40,963 nt of DNA from Comamonadaceae bacterium. Lineage in GTDB: Bacteria > Pseudomonadota > Gammaproteobacteria > Burkholderiales > Burkholderiaceae_C. Position numbers and translations under genes: made by a program. Location: assembly GCA_947451385.1 (NCBI GenBank), contig CANFYZ010000031.1:1-40963 (forward strand), in the 5' to 3' direction. Under the pieces are notes generated by a model, which did not search any database, was not told where the DNA came from, and was given only the letters and a program-made list of their open reading frames with translations. This document shows, in pieces, positions 32,580 to 40,963 of this stretch. Position 1 is the stretch's first letter; each line of letters starts with the position of its first letter.

Positions 32580-33524
32580 ATGACTTCGCCACTCTCCGTT
32601 GACCAATGGCAGTTATTTCTGCAAATCGCAGAGTACGGCAGTTTGACCGACACCGCCGCTGCGCGCGATGTCGCCCAATCGGCGATCAGCCGGCAACTTG
32701 GCGCGATTGAACGGTCCTGTGGTGGGCCCTTGTTTGAACGAACGGCGCGCGGTGTGCGGCTGAACGAAATCGGTCAGCGCCTTTATCCCCGCGTCCAGGC
32801 TTGGGTCAAGGCGGGACAGCTCTTGACGGAAGATGCGACCGGCCTGCTGCGGGAACCGGCTGGACTCGTTCGGTTGGGGATCATCGATTCTTTGGCCGAT
32901 GCCCTTTTTGGGCCGATCCATGCCGAGTTGGCGCACTTGTACCCGAAGATCAGGCTGCACCTGATCAGTGGCATGAGCGGCCGCGTGTCGGGATGTCTCG
33001 ACCGGGGTGAGCTGGACCTGGCTCTTTTTTCTGAAAACACCCGCGGCCGCAGTGGCCGTGGTGATGGTCTTGCGCGAATGCCCCACGTCCTGATCAGTGC
33101 GCCTGGGGACCCGTTGACCGAGGCAGAAACCCTCCCTTTCGACCGGCTGCACAACATCCCGCTGGTGGTTCCAGGGCGGCCTTATGCCTTCCATAACGTG
33201 TTGGAGCATTGGGCCAGTCGCCGTGGGATTCATCTGAACATTCAACTTGAATGTGACAGCCTGCACCTGCAGAAAAAACTCGTTGCGGCGGGGGGGCTTT
33301 ATGCCATCGTCGGCATGAGTGCCGTGCGCGAAGATGTCGCCCGAATGGAACTGCAAGCCACGCGGATTCTGCAGCCAAGTCTTGACCGCGACATCGTGCT
33401 GCGTTTTTCCTCGCACGCTGCCCCCACCCCAGCCTGCCAAGCGGTTGATGACATCGTGCGCCGTCATGTGAAGCAGGTTTCCCCGAGTCTCACCCGCTGG
33501 CTACCGCAGACCCCAAGACTTTAA
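32580..33524 (+). CDS. LysR-family transcriptional regulator
   Basis: This 314-residue regulator has the N-terminal helix-turn-helix (QWQLFLQIAEYGSLTDTAAA then RDVAQSAISRQLGAIERSCG) and a C-terminal effector-binding domain. It lies 29 bp after the DUF1854 gene and 153 bp before the Bug-type binding-protein gene, all on the plus strand. Same-strand placement leaves its target open. It may regulate the Bug-sulfatase genes downstream, which would fit a scavenging function, or be read with the cyanophycin transporter genes. Its codon choice and start (ATG at 32580) look normal, but no clear ribosome site is seen. Confidence 0.88.
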   Translation: MTSPLSVDQWQLFLQIAEYGSLTDTAAARDVAQSAISRQLGAIERSCGGPLFERTARGVRLNEIGQRLYPRVQAWVKAGQLLTEDATGLLREPAGLVRLGIIDSLADALFGPIHAELAHLYPKIRLHLISGMSGRVSGCLDRGELDLALFSENTRGRSGRGDGLARMPHVLISAPGDPLTEAETLPFDRLHNIPLVVPGRPYAFHNVLEHWASRRGIHLNIQLECDSLHLQKKLVAAGGLYAIVGMSAVREDVARMELQATRILQPSLDRDIVLRFSSHAAPTPACQAVDDIVRRHVKQVSPSLTRWLPQTPRL

Positions 33525-33677
33525 CGCGGCCCCCGGGCAGGGTCATCGACGCGGTATATCTCCAAAGGCATGGCTCCCGTGCTTGCCAGGGGCCTACCGC
33601 CTGGAGGCGACCCCCATTAGATTACGGGTTGCCCCAACCGCTCTGTCGGTTCGGTTCATCCAGACTGGAGACCTTTC

Positions 33678-34706
33678 ATGCCACCTGTTACAGATTCATC
33701 CCCGAGTTCGCACGCCACATTGACCGAGGTGCTTTTCAAACGCCGGTCCTTGATGGGTGCAGCTTCTGCGGGTGCCGTGGCTGCGATCCTGCCCACAGGC
33801 TTGCGCGCGCAATCCACTTATCCGAGCAAGGCGGTGACGCTGGTGGTGCCCAATCCACCGGGGGGCAACACGGACATTCTGGCCCGCATTTTTGCGGTGC
33901 CGCTGGCCAAGGCGCTCGGTCAGCCAGTGGTTGTGGAAAACCGTGCGGGTGCCGGTGGTGTGATCGGTATGACCGCTGTTGCCCGCGCTCCCGCCGATGG
34001 CCACACCCTGGGAATCGGCAATTTGAGCGATTTGGTCGTCAGCCGTTATGCGCAGCCCAACGTGCCCTACGATCCTGCGAAAGACTTTATCGCCGTCTCG
34101 ACTTTGGCCAAAGTTTCGATCGTGGTGACGGCGCTGCCCGCTTTTCCGGCAAATTCGTTCCAGGAGTTTTTGGCGCTGGCCAAGGCCAATCCGGGCAAAT
34201 ACAAGTGCGGCACCGCAGGCAATGGCACCTTGGGCCACCTGTGCCTGGAAGCCTTGCAGGCCGCGGCCGGTGTCGACATCGTCCATGTGCCCTACCGCGG
34301 TGGCGCACCTGCTTTGAACGATTTACTGGGTGGGCACATCGACTTGTTGATCGACGGCACGGCCTTGTCTCAGGTCAAAGCGGGCAAGCTCAAAGCGCTG
34401 GCCGTGACCGCAGACCGAATTCCGGTGCTGCCCCATGTGCCCAGCATCGGCGAATCGGGTGTGCCGGGCTTTTCGTTTGGCAACTACTGGGGCCTGCTGA
34501 TGCCCAGCGGTTCGCCGGCGGTTGCCGTGAACCGGGTCCATGCCGAAATAAAGCGCCTCTTGGAACAGCCTGAAATCCGTCAGCAGCTCGAAAACCTGGG
34601 CTTCGCCCCTCTGCTCTCAACGCCAACAGAATATGGCCAAGCGCTGCAGAAGTCCTACGATCAAATTGGCCAACTCGTGAAGAAGGCCAAGATCACTTTC
34701 GATTGA
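33678..34706 (+). CDS. tripartite tricarboxylate transporter (Bug) substrate-binding protein
   Basis: This 342-residue periplasmic receptor of the TctC/Bug family binds organic acids or small amides. It has a long N-terminus with KRRSLMGAA at 21-29, a Tat-like twin-arginine motif before a hydrophobic stretch, and probable cleavage after LRA near residue 44. The mature part shows the family signatures VTLVVPNPPGGNTDILARIF, VVVENRAGAGGVIGMTAVAR and VPYRGGAPALNDLLGGHIDL. TGGAG lies about seven bases before the ATG. No TctA/TctB membrane genes are present, which is usual for the many orphan Bug proteins of Burkholderiales. The sulfatase gene follows closely, so a sulfated or sulfonated ligand is possible. 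Confidence 0.9.
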   Translation: MPPVTDSSPSSHATLTEVLFKRRSLMGAASAGAVAAILPTGLRAQSTYPSKAVTLVVPNPPGGNTDILARIFAVPLAKALGQPVVVENRAGAGGVIGMTAVARAPADGHTLGIGNLSDLVVSRYAQPNVPYDPAKDFIAVSTLAKVSIVVTALPAFPANSFQEFLALAKANPGKYKCGTAGNGTLGHLCLEALQAAAGVDIVHVPYRGGAPALNDLLGGHIDLLIDGTALSQVKAGKLKALAVTADRIPVLPHVPSIGESGVPGFSFGNYWGLLMPSGSPAVAVNRVHAEIKRLLEQPEIRQQLENLGFAPLLSTPTEYGQALQKSYDQIGQLVKKAKITFD

Positions 34707-34744
34707 ACTTGAACCCTCGGCGGCACCCCGTGAATCCTCAACCC

Positions 34745-36358
34745 ATGGCAAACCCACCCAACGTCGTCCTGATCCTGGCCGATGACATGGGGTTCTCCGA
34801 CATCGGTTGTTACGGCAGCGAGATTGAAACCCCGCACATCGACCGGCTTGCAGCGGGCGGTGTGCGCTTCTCCCAGTTCTACAACACGGCACGTTGCAGC
34901 CCCTCGCGAGCCTCGCTGTTGACCGGTCTGCACCCGCACCAGACGGGCATTGGCATTCTGACCAAGGACGACCGTCCTCACGGCTACCCGGGCTCGCTGA
35001 ATGACCGCTGCATCACCGTGGCCGAGATCTTGTCGGCAGCAGGTTATGCCACATCGCTGGTGGGCAAGTGGCACCTGGCCTCGAACATCCGGCAGGCCAA
35101 CGCCGCATGGCCCACACGCCGCGGATTTGATCACTTCTATGGAACGCTTGCGGGCTCTTGTTCGTACTTTCAGCCTGCCTCGCTGACCCGCGGGGAAAGC
35201 AATGCAGAAGCCGAAGCCACGGCGCGAAGGGACTATTACTACACCGACGCCATCTCGCAAGAGGCCTGCGCCTTTGTGCGCGAAAAGTCCCAGCGCGAGC
35301 AACCGTTCTTCATGTATGTTGCTTACACCGCGCCGCATTGGCCGCTTCAGGCCACCGAAGAAGACATTGCCAAATTTCATGGCCGTTATGACGAAGGCTG
35401 GGATGTGTTGCGGGAGCGGCGAATGCAGCGCCTGGCCGAATCAGGCCTGCTGGCCGATGCAGTGAAAGAGTGCGAACGCGATCCCGATGAGCCGGCCTGG
35501 GCGCAGGCAGAACACAAAGCCTGGGAGGCGCGCCGCATGGAGGTCTACGCCGCACAGCTGCATCGAATGGACCAGGGCATAGGCCACATCATTGCCACCT
35601 TGGAGGAAACCGGTCAACTGGAGAACACGCTGCTGTTGTTCATGTCCGACAACGGCGCCTGTGCCGAGGTCCTTCCGCTGGACGGCAGTGCCGAAGCCTT
35701 CAAAAAACGCAGACCCGATTTGGAGCGACTGAAACCACGCAACGGTGTTGAACTGCAAGTGGGCAATGAGCCTGCCATCGTTCCAGGGCCGGAAGACACC
35801 TACGCCAGTTACGGTCGTGCGTGGGCCAACTTGTCGAATACGCCATTTCGGCTCTATAAGCGATGGACGCACGAGGGCGGCATATCCACACCCTTGATCG
35901 TGCATTGGCCTGCTGGCGGACTCGACACAGGGGCCATTGTCCGAGCACCCTCCCAACTGACCGACGTGCTGCCCACAATCTTGGAAGCCACCCAGGTCCC
36001 GTACCCGCAACATTTCAAAGATCGACAATTTCCCCCCTCTGGAGGCCACAGCTTCTTGCCTGCTTTGCGTGGTGAACCCGCAGTCGACCACACCCTGTTC
36101 TGGGAACATACCGGCAATGCCGCTGTGCGGCGCGGTCATTGGAAACTTGTGCGCGAATACCCCAAGCCTTGGGAGCTGTATGACATGGACACCGATCGGG
36201 CAGAGATGACGAATCTGGCGGCAGTCAGCCCGGACATCGTCAATGCGCTGGTCGCCGAGTGGGAGGCCTGGGCCAAGCGGGTGGGCGTGGTCCCTTGGGA
36301 TGACGTGCTGGCGGGTTATCGGGCCGAAGGCAAAAATGAGACCGAGGCGGCGGGTTGA
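34745..36358 (+). CDS. cytosolic type I sulfatase (arylsulfatase family)
   Basis: This enzyme hydrolyses sulfate esters using a formylglycine made from cysteine. The 537-residue product has the metal ligands LADDMGFSDIG (Asp13-Asp14), the modification motif CSPSRASLLTG with Cys51, KWHLA near residue 112 and the SDNGACAE metal-site segment near residue 303. Length fits arylsulfatases. There is no signal peptide, so it acts in the cytoplasm on an imported sulfate ester. Modification of Cys51 needs a formylglycine-generating enzyme, which is not in the window. A TTG at 34703, overlapping the previous stop, would add 14 residues; the ATG at 34745 gives the usual sulfatase N-terminus. Its 3' end is 13 bp from the convergent metallo-hydrolase gene. 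Confidence 0.88.
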   Translation: MANPPNVVLILADDMGFSDIGCYGSEIETPHIDRLAAGGVRFSQFYNTARCSPSRASLLTGLHPHQTGIGILTKDDRPHGYPGSLNDRCITVAEILSAAGYATSLVGKWHLASNIRQANAAWPTRRGFDHFYGTLAGSCSYFQPASLTRGESNAEAEATARRDYYYTDAISQEACAFVREKSQREQPFFMYVAYTAPHWPLQATEEDIAKFHGRYDEGWDVLRERRMQRLAESGLLADAVKECERDPDEPAWAQAEHKAWEARRMEVYAAQLHRMDQGIGHIIATLEETGQLENTLLLFMSDNGACAEVLPLDGSAEAFKKRRPDLERLKPRNGVELQVGNEPAIVPGPEDTYASYGRAWANLSNTPFRLYKRWTHEGGISTPLIVHWPAGGLDTGAIVRAPSQLTDVLPTILEATQVPYPQHFKDRQFPPSGGHSFLPALRGEPAVDHTLFWEHTGNAAVRRGHWKLVREYPKPWELYDMDTDRAEMTNLAAVSPDIVNALVAEWEAWAKRVGVVPWDDVLAGYRAEGKNETEAAG

Positions 36359-36371
36359 TCGGGGTGCCTGT

Positions 36372-37736
36372 TCAGCCCGGCCACGTCGCGTTGTGTTCGG
36401 GCGTGACGGCGCGCCAGTGCAGCTCGTGTTCAATGCGCTGGCGCAGCATGTCGGAGGCTTCGCGTTCTCCATGCACCACATAGACCTGTCTCGGCGGCTG
36501 GGGCATTTGGCGCAGCCAGGCGATCAGTTCATTGCCGTCGGCATGGGCTGAAGCAGATTCCAGTTGCACCACCTCGGCATGCACCGCCACGTCTTGGCCG
36601 TGGATGCGCACGCTGGGCTTGCCGCTGGCCAGGGTGGCCCCCCGGGTGCCGGGCGACTGAAAACCGGTGAGGATGATCATGTTGCGGTGATCACCTAAGT
36701 AGTTGGCCAAGTGGTGCAACACCCGCCCACCAGTGGCCATGCCGCTGGCCGACAAAATCACCATGGGGCCGTGCCGGTTCAGCAAAGCTTTGGACTGATC
36801 GGTGGTCTCCACCATGGTGGCCACATGGTCCATGGCTTTGACCTCCTGGGCGCTCAGCCGGTGTTCGGCCATGTGGCGTGTGAACAAGGCGGAGGTGTGA
36901 ACAGCCATCGGGCTGTCTAAAAAAATGGGCAAGCTGTGGGGCAACTCGCCTTGGGCTTTGAGTTGCGCCATGGCGTGCAACACCGCTTGCGCCCGCCCTA
37001 CGGCGAACACCGGGATCACAGCCACCCCACCGCGCGCCGCCAGTTTGCGCAACAAGGGGGCCAGGTCCTTCGCCAGGTCGCTGTGCGGGTGCTGGCGGTT
37101 GCCGTAGGTGGACTCGATCACCACCGTGTCCGCTTGCGGGGGCGGGTCGGGCGGGTTCATCATCTCGTCATGCGGGCGGCCCAGGTCGCCAGAAAACAGC
37201 ACGCGTCGGCCTCCCACCTCCAGCAGCAGGCTCGAAGCCCCCAGAATGTGCCCCGCCGCAGAAAAGGTCGCTTGCCAGCCGGGCAGCGGCGAGAAGCTGC
37301 GGCCCCATTGCTCGGTTTGAAAAAAGGGCGCGCAATGGAGTGCGTCTTGCTGGGTGTAGAGCGGCAGCGCCATGGCATGGCGACTCAACTTGTGGCGGTT
37401 GGCAAAGTTCGCGTCTTCTTCTTGAATGTGACCGCTGTCGGGCAGCAAGATGTTGCACAGATCGCGCGTGCCCGGTGTGGCGTGGACCCGGCCTTTGAAG
37501 CCTTCGCGCACCAGCAGCGGTAAGTAGCCACTGTGGTCCAGGTGCGCGTGGGTCAACAGCACCGCGCCGATCTCCTGCGGGGCGACGGGCAAGGGGCTCC
37601 AGTTGCGCAGGCGCAGAGTTTTGTAGCCTTGGAACAGTCCGCAGTCGACCAGCAGCCGCTGAGACCCGAATTGAACCAAGTACTTAGAGCCGGTGACGGT
37701 GTCGGCGGCGCCCAGAAAGGTGATTTTTAAAGGCAT
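36372..37736 (-). CDS. MBL-fold metallo-hydrolase with beta-CASP and RNA-specificity domains
   Basis: This 454-residue cytoplasmic protein is of the CPSF73/RNase-like class. It has the metal-binding HAHLDH motif at 63-68, further ligands in DSGHIQEEDA and SAAGHILGASSLLLE, the VLFSGDLGR motif, and the beta-CASP insert with VVIESTYGNR and DSPMAVHTSALF. The C-terminal part shows LSASGMATGGRVLHHL and VYVVHGE. Such proteins are probable RNA endo- or exonucleases; the substrate is unknown in proteobacteria. It is transcribed on the same strand as dnaKJ but separated from dnaJ by a terminator, so it is probably an independent unit. Confidence 0.87.
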   Translation of the reverse strand: MPLKITFLGAADTVTGSKYLVQFGSQRLLVDCGLFQGYKTLRLRNWSPLPVAPQEIGAVLLTHAHLDHSGYLPLLVREGFKGRVHATPGTRDLCNILLPDSGHIQEEDANFANRHKLSRHAMALPLYTQQDALHCAPFFQTEQWGRSFSPLPGWQATFSAAGHILGASSLLLEVGGRRVLFSGDLGRPHDEMMNPPDPPPQADTVVIESTYGNRQHPHSDLAKDLAPLLRKLAARGGVAVIPVFAVGRAQAVLHAMAQLKAQGELPHSLPIFLDSPMAVHTSALFTRHMAEHRLSAQEVKAMDHVATMVETTDQSKALLNRHGPMVILSASGMATGGRVLHHLANYLGDHRNMIILTGFQSPGTRGATLASGKPSVRIHGQDVAVHAEVVQLESASAHADGNELIAWLRQMPQPPRQVYVVHGEREASDMLRQRIEHELHWRAVTPEHNATWPG

Positions 37737-37770
37737 GCTTCATCGTAGGCCGTGCCCTCGAAAACACAAT

Positions 37771-37795
37771 GAAAAACAGCGCCCAAAGGCGCTGT
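37771..37795 (-). terminator. intrinsic terminator of the dnaK-dnaJ operon
   Basis: On the minus strand ACAGCGCC pairs with GGCGCTGT around TTTG (plus 37776-37783 and 37788-37795). Four more Ts and a C follow. It lies about 20 bp after the dnaJ stop. Confidence 0.75.
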
Positions 37796-37816
37796 GTTCT
37801 TGAGATGGGTCAAGTT

Positions 37817-38938
37817 TCAACCAAAGAAACTCTTCAGCTTATCGGTCCAGCTGTCACCCGTGGGGGAATGCTTGGCGCCGCCCTTTTGCAAGGACTCGTC
37901 AAACTCTTTCAGCAACTTGCGTTGGTGCTCGGTCAGCTTGACGGGCGTCTCGACAGTGATGTGACAGTACAGGTCGCCCGGGTAGCTGCCGCGCACCCCT
38001 TTGATGCCCTTGCCACGCAAGCGGAACTGCTTGCCGGTTTGTGTGCCTTCAGGAATATCGATGGCCGCTTTGCCGCCCAAGGTGGGCACATCGATCTCGC
38101 CGCCCAATGCGGCCTTGGAAAAGCTGATCGGCACCGAGCAGTGCAGGTCATCGCCATCGCGTTCAAAAATTTCGTGCTTTTTCAGGCGGATTTCGATGTA
38201 CAGGTCGCCGGGTGGGCCGCCGTTGGTACCGGGCTCGCCATTCCCTGTGCTGCGAATGCGCATACCGTCGTCAATACCGGCCGGGATTTTGACTTCGAGC
38301 GTTTTTTGTTTTTTCAGTTTGCCCTGGCCATGGCAGGTGCCGCAGGGGTCGGGAATGATCTTGCCGGCGCCACGGCATTGTGGGCAGGTTTGTTGCACGC
38401 TGAAAAAGCCTTGGCGCATTTGCACCTGACCTTGGCCCTGACAGGTGCTGCAGGTCTTGGCGCTGGTGCCCGGTTTGGCGCCCGAGCCGCTGCAGATGTC
38501 GCACGACTCCCAACTGGGGATGCGGATCTGCGCGTCTTTGCCATTGGCAGCTTCCTCCAGCGAGACTTCCATGGCATAGCTGAGGTCGTTGCCTCGGAAA
38601 ACCTGGCGGCCACGGCCCCCGCGTCCGCCGCCAAAAATATCACCAAAAATGTCGCCAAACGACTCGCCAAAGCCACCAAAACCTTCAGCACCGCCGCGCA
38701 TGTTGGGGTCGACCCCCGCATGGCCGTGTTGGTCATAGGCGGCCCGTTTTTGCGGGTCGGACAGCATTTCGTAGGCCTCTTTGACCTCTTTGAATTTGGC
38801 TTCCGCTTCTTTGGCCTTGTCACCCTGATTGCGGTCGGGGTGGTGCTTCATCGCCAGTTTGCGATACGCTTTTTTGATGTCGTCGTCTGACGCGTTTTTC
38901 ACCACGCCCAGGACTTCGTAAAAATCTCTTTTAGCCAT
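37817..38938 (-). CDS. dnaJ: chaperone DnaJ (Hsp40)
   Basis: This co-chaperone delivers unfolded proteins to DnaK and stimulates its ATPase. The 373-residue product has the J domain (1-70) with HPD at 33-35, a Gly/Phe-rich linker (about 75-112), and four CxxCxGxG zinc repeats with cysteines at 146/149, 163/166, 185/188 and 199/202. The C-terminal substrate domains include the GKGIKG region. The start at 38938 gives the standard [12 protein letters not shown]; an ATG 21 bases upstream is not used by homologues. It follows dnaK by 99 bp and is probably cotranscribed with it under heat-shock control. Confidence 0.96.
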   Translation of the reverse strand: MAKRDFYEVLGVVKNASDDDIKKAYRKLAMKHHPDRNQGDKAKEAEAKFKEVKEAYEMLSDPQKRAAYDQHGHAGVDPNMRGGAEGFGGFGESFGDIFGDIFGGGRGGRGRQVFRGNDLSYAMEVSLEEAANGKDAQIRIPSWESCDICSGSGAKPGTSAKTCSTCQGQGQVQMRQGFFSVQQTCPQCRGAGKIIPDPCGTCHGQGKLKKQKTLEVKIPAGIDDGMRIRSTGNGEPGTNGGPPGDLYIEIRLKKHEIFERDGDDLHCSVPISFSKAALGGEIDVPTLGGKAAIDIPEGTQTGKQFRLRGKGIKGVRGSYPGDLYCHITVETPVKLTEHQRKLLKEFDESLQKGGAKHSPTGDSWTDKLKSFFG

Positions 38939-38974
38939 ATGCATCAACTTAGATAACAAGAACGCCGCGAAGGT

Positions 38975-38991
38975 GATTCAGAACCTGAATC
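38975..38991. repeat. 7-bp perfect hairpin in the dnaK-dnaJ spacer
   Basis: GATTCAG and CTGAATC flank a three-base loop. A second, bulged stem (GGCGT...CGCC with GCCTT/AAGGC) lies just after the dnaK stop. Neither is followed by a T run on the operon strand. They may stabilise or process the dnaKJ message. Confidence 0.4.
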
Positions 38992-39037
38992 AACCTGCGC
39001 GGCGGGTCAGCGGCGTGCCTTTCAAGGCAACGCCAGC

Positions 39038-40963
39038 TTAGGGTTTTTTAACTTCTTTGACTTCGGCGTCCACCACGTTGTCGTCTTGCGGCTTCGCTTC
39101 GGCGGCACCTGCACCGCCGGCTGCGCCAGCGCCCGCAGCGGCTTGCTGCGCTTGCATTTCGGCGTAGACCTTTTCGCCCAGTTTTTGGCTGGCCGTCATC
39201 AGGGCTTCGGTCTTGTTGTCGATGGCCGCTTTGTCGTCGCCTTTGAGCGCTTCTTCCAGCTCTTTGACGGCGGATTCGATGGCTTCTTTTTCAGCCGCTT
39301 CGATTTTGTCGCCATGCTCGGTCAGGCTTTTCTTCACGCTGTGCAAAGAGGCTTCGCCTTGGTTACGGGCTTGCACGATTTCGAGTTTTTTCTTGTCCTC
39401 TTCGGCGTTCAACTCGGCGTCTTTCACCATTTGCTGAATTTCAGCTTCGGACAGACCCGAGTTGGCCTTGATCGTGATTTTGTTTTCTTTGCCGGTGCCT
39501 TTGTCTTTGGCGCCGACGTGCAAGATGCCGTTGGCGTCGATGTCAAACGACACTTCAATTTGCGGTGTGCCGCGTGAGGCGGGTGGAATGCCCTCGAGGT
39601 TGAACTCGCCGAGCAACTTGTTGCCCGAAGCGATGTCGCGCTCGCCCTGGAACACCTTGATGGTCACCGCCGGTTGGTTGTCTTCGGCGGTCGAGAAAGT
39701 TTGTGCAAACTTGGTTGGGATGGTGGTGTTCTTGGTGATCATTTTGGTCATCACACCGCCCATGGTTTCGATGCCCAAGGACAAAGGCGTCACGTCCAGC
39801 AACAACACGTCGGTACGGTCACCCGACAGCACCTGGCCTTGAATGGCAGCGCCCACGGCCACGGCTTCGTCAGGGTTCACGTCTTTGCGAGGCTCCTTGC
39901 CGAAGAACTCTTTCACCTTCTCTTGCACCTTGGGCATGCGCGACATGCCGCCGACCAAGATGATGTCGTCGATCTCGCCCACCGACACGCCTGCGTCTTT
40001 GATGGCCATGCGGCAAGGGGCGATGGTGCGCTCGATCAATTCTTCGACCAACTGCTCCAGCTTGGCGCGGGTCAGCTTGACGTTCAAGTGCTTGGGACCG
40101 GTCGCGTCGGCGGTGATGTAGGGCAGGTTCACGTCGGTCGCAGCCGAGGAAGACAGCTCGATCTTGGCTTTTTCAGCGGCTTCTTTCAGGCGTTGCAAGG
40201 CCAGCACGTCTTTGGCCAGGTCCACGCCCGATTCTTTCTTGAACTCGCTGATGATGTAGTCAATGATGCGTTGGTCAAAGTCTTCACCGCCCAAGAAGGT
40301 GTCGCCGTTGGTCGACAGCACTTCGAATTGCTTCTCGCCATCGACATCGGCGATCTCGATGATGGACACGTCAAAGGTGCCGCCACCCAAGTCATACACG
40401 GCAATTTTGCGGTCGCCTTTTTCGGTCTTGTCCAAGCCAAAAGCCAAAGCGGCGGCGGTGGGCTCGTTGATGATGCGCTTGACATCCAAGCCCGCGATAC
40501 GGCCGGCGTCTTTGGTGGCTTGACGTTGTGCGTCGTTGAAGTAAGCAGGCACCGTGATGACGGCTTCGGTCACTTCTTCGCCGAGGTAATCTTCGGCGGT
40601 TTTCTTCATCTTGCGCAGAATTTCAGCGCTGATTTGCGGCGGGGCCAATTTGTTGCCGCGCACTTCCACCCAGGCGTCGCCGTTGTCGGCTTTGGCGATG
40701 GTGTAAGGCATCAGGTCGATGTCTTTTTGCACTTCTTTTTCGGCAAACTTGCGACCGATCAAGCGTTTGACCGCGTACAAAGTGTTGCGGGGGTTGGTCA
40801 CCGCCTGGCGCTTGGCCGATGCGCCGACCAAAATTTCGCCGTCTTCTTGGTAAGCAATGATCGACGGGGTGGTGCGAGCGCCTTCGGCGTTCTCGATCAC
40901 TTTGGTCGTGTTGCCTTCCATGATGGCCACGCACGAGTTGGTGGTGCCCAAGTCAATACCGAT
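39038..40963 (-). CDS. dnaK: chaperone DnaK (Hsp70), first ~4 residues outside the window
   Basis: This ATP-driven chaperone is central to protein folding and the heat-shock response. The visible frame runs to the window edge and begins [18 protein letters not shown], so only about four residues of the usual [12 protein letters not shown] start are missing; the first in-window start-like codon (40951) is internal. The nucleotide-binding domain covers about residues 1-385, with [33 protein letters not shown] and [13 protein letters not shown]. The linker [15 protein letters not shown] leads to the substrate domain. The tail is Ala/Gly-rich and acidic and ends EVKEVKKP. dnaJ follows downstream on the same strand. 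Confidence 0.97.
   Translation of the reverse strand: MGIDLGTTNSCVAIMEGNTTKVIENAEGARTTPSIIAYQEDGEILVGASAKRQAVTNPRNTLYAVKRLIGRKFAEKEVQKDIDLMPYTIAKADNGDAWVEVRGNKLAPPQISAEILRKMKKTAEDYLGEEVTEAVITVPAYFNDAQRQATKDAGRIAGLDVKRIINEPTAAALAFGLDKTEKGDRKIAVYDLGGGTFDVSIIEIADVDGEKQFEVLSTNGDTFLGGEDFDQRIIDYIISEFKKESGVDLAKDVLALQRLKEAAEKAKIELSSSAATDVNLPYITADATGPKHLNVKLTRAKLEQLVEELIERTIAPCRMAIKDAGVSVGEIDDIILVGGMSRMPKVQEKVKEFFGKEPRKDVNPDEAVAVGAAIQGQVLSGDRTDVLLLDVTPLSLGIETMGGVMTKMITKNTTIPTKFAQTFSTAEDNQPAVTIKVFQGERDIASGNKLLGEFNLEGIPPASRGTPQIEVSFDIDANGILHVGAKDKGTGKENKITIKANSGLSEAEIQQMVKDAELNAEEDKKKLEIVQARNQGEASLHSVKKSLTEHGDKIEAAEKEAIESAVKELEEALKGDDKAAIDNKTEALMTASQKLGEKVYAEMQAQQAAAGAGAAGGAGAAEAKPQDDNVVDAEVKEVKKP

Overview
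The window looks like chromosomal DNA of a betaproteobacterium, most likely Comamonadaceae (Limnohabitans/Rhodoferax-like). This is judged from the protein sequences and gene families: a Burkholderiales-type cyanophycin locus, Bug and TRAP binding proteins, an etfBA-acyl-CoA dehydrogenase unit, and moderately high GC with tight gene packing. No tRNA, rRNA, CRISPR array, insertion sequence or replication origin was seen. No gene-free stretch exceeds 300 bases; the longest (18664-18960) holds three palindromes. The spacers 3696-3924, 9618-9730, 22524-22656 and 33525-33677 hold nothing I can defend.

Region 1 (1-2484) is the most accessory part. It holds a left-truncated DUF6641-like gene, an unrecognised basic protein, a Trp-rich TIGR02450-type gene broken by one in-frame amber codon, a 54-residue membrane protein, and a ChaA-type Ca2+/H+ antiporter. 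Region 2 (2502-4878) carries an MltB-type lytic transglycosylase and a histone-deacetylase-like hydrolase.

Region 3 (4875-15778) looks like a catabolic module. A LysR regulator diverges from a two-subunit indolepyruvate:ferredoxin oxidoreductase (iorA-iorB), followed by a complete TRAP transporter (dctP-Q-M), a convergent fumarylacetoacetate-hydrolase-family gene, a crotonase-fold protein lacking both usual catalytic glutamates, and an MscS channel. My inference is uptake and oxidation of an aryl-2-oxo acid or related compound. Region 4 (15789-18663, minus strand) is a second TRAP transporter with an intrinsic terminator between the binding protein and the permease genes.

Region 5 (18664-24851) is etfB-etfA with its own terminator, an acyl-CoA dehydrogenase, a nitronate-monooxygenase-like flavoprotein, and an acyltransferase whose first codons contain a near-ideal terminator hairpin. 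The palindromes upstream of etfB suggest control by acyl-CoA-type regulators.

Region 6 (24835-32550) is the most interesting part: a cyanophycin locus. cphA' and cphA lie on the minus strand. CphA' has lost the Mur-ligase P-loop and the C-terminal domain. Diverging from them is an ABC exporter with an unusual N-terminal extension and a zinc-ribbon-like motif, translationally coupled to a DUF1854 protein. The last two are families I recall as cyanophycin-associated but without an assigned function.

Region 7 (32580-36358) is a LysR regulator, an orphan Bug-type binding protein and a cytosolic sulfatase. Region 8 (36372-40963) is a metallo-beta-lactamase/beta-CASP protein and the dnaK-dnaJ chaperone operon, with dnaK cut at the window edge only about four codons short of its start.
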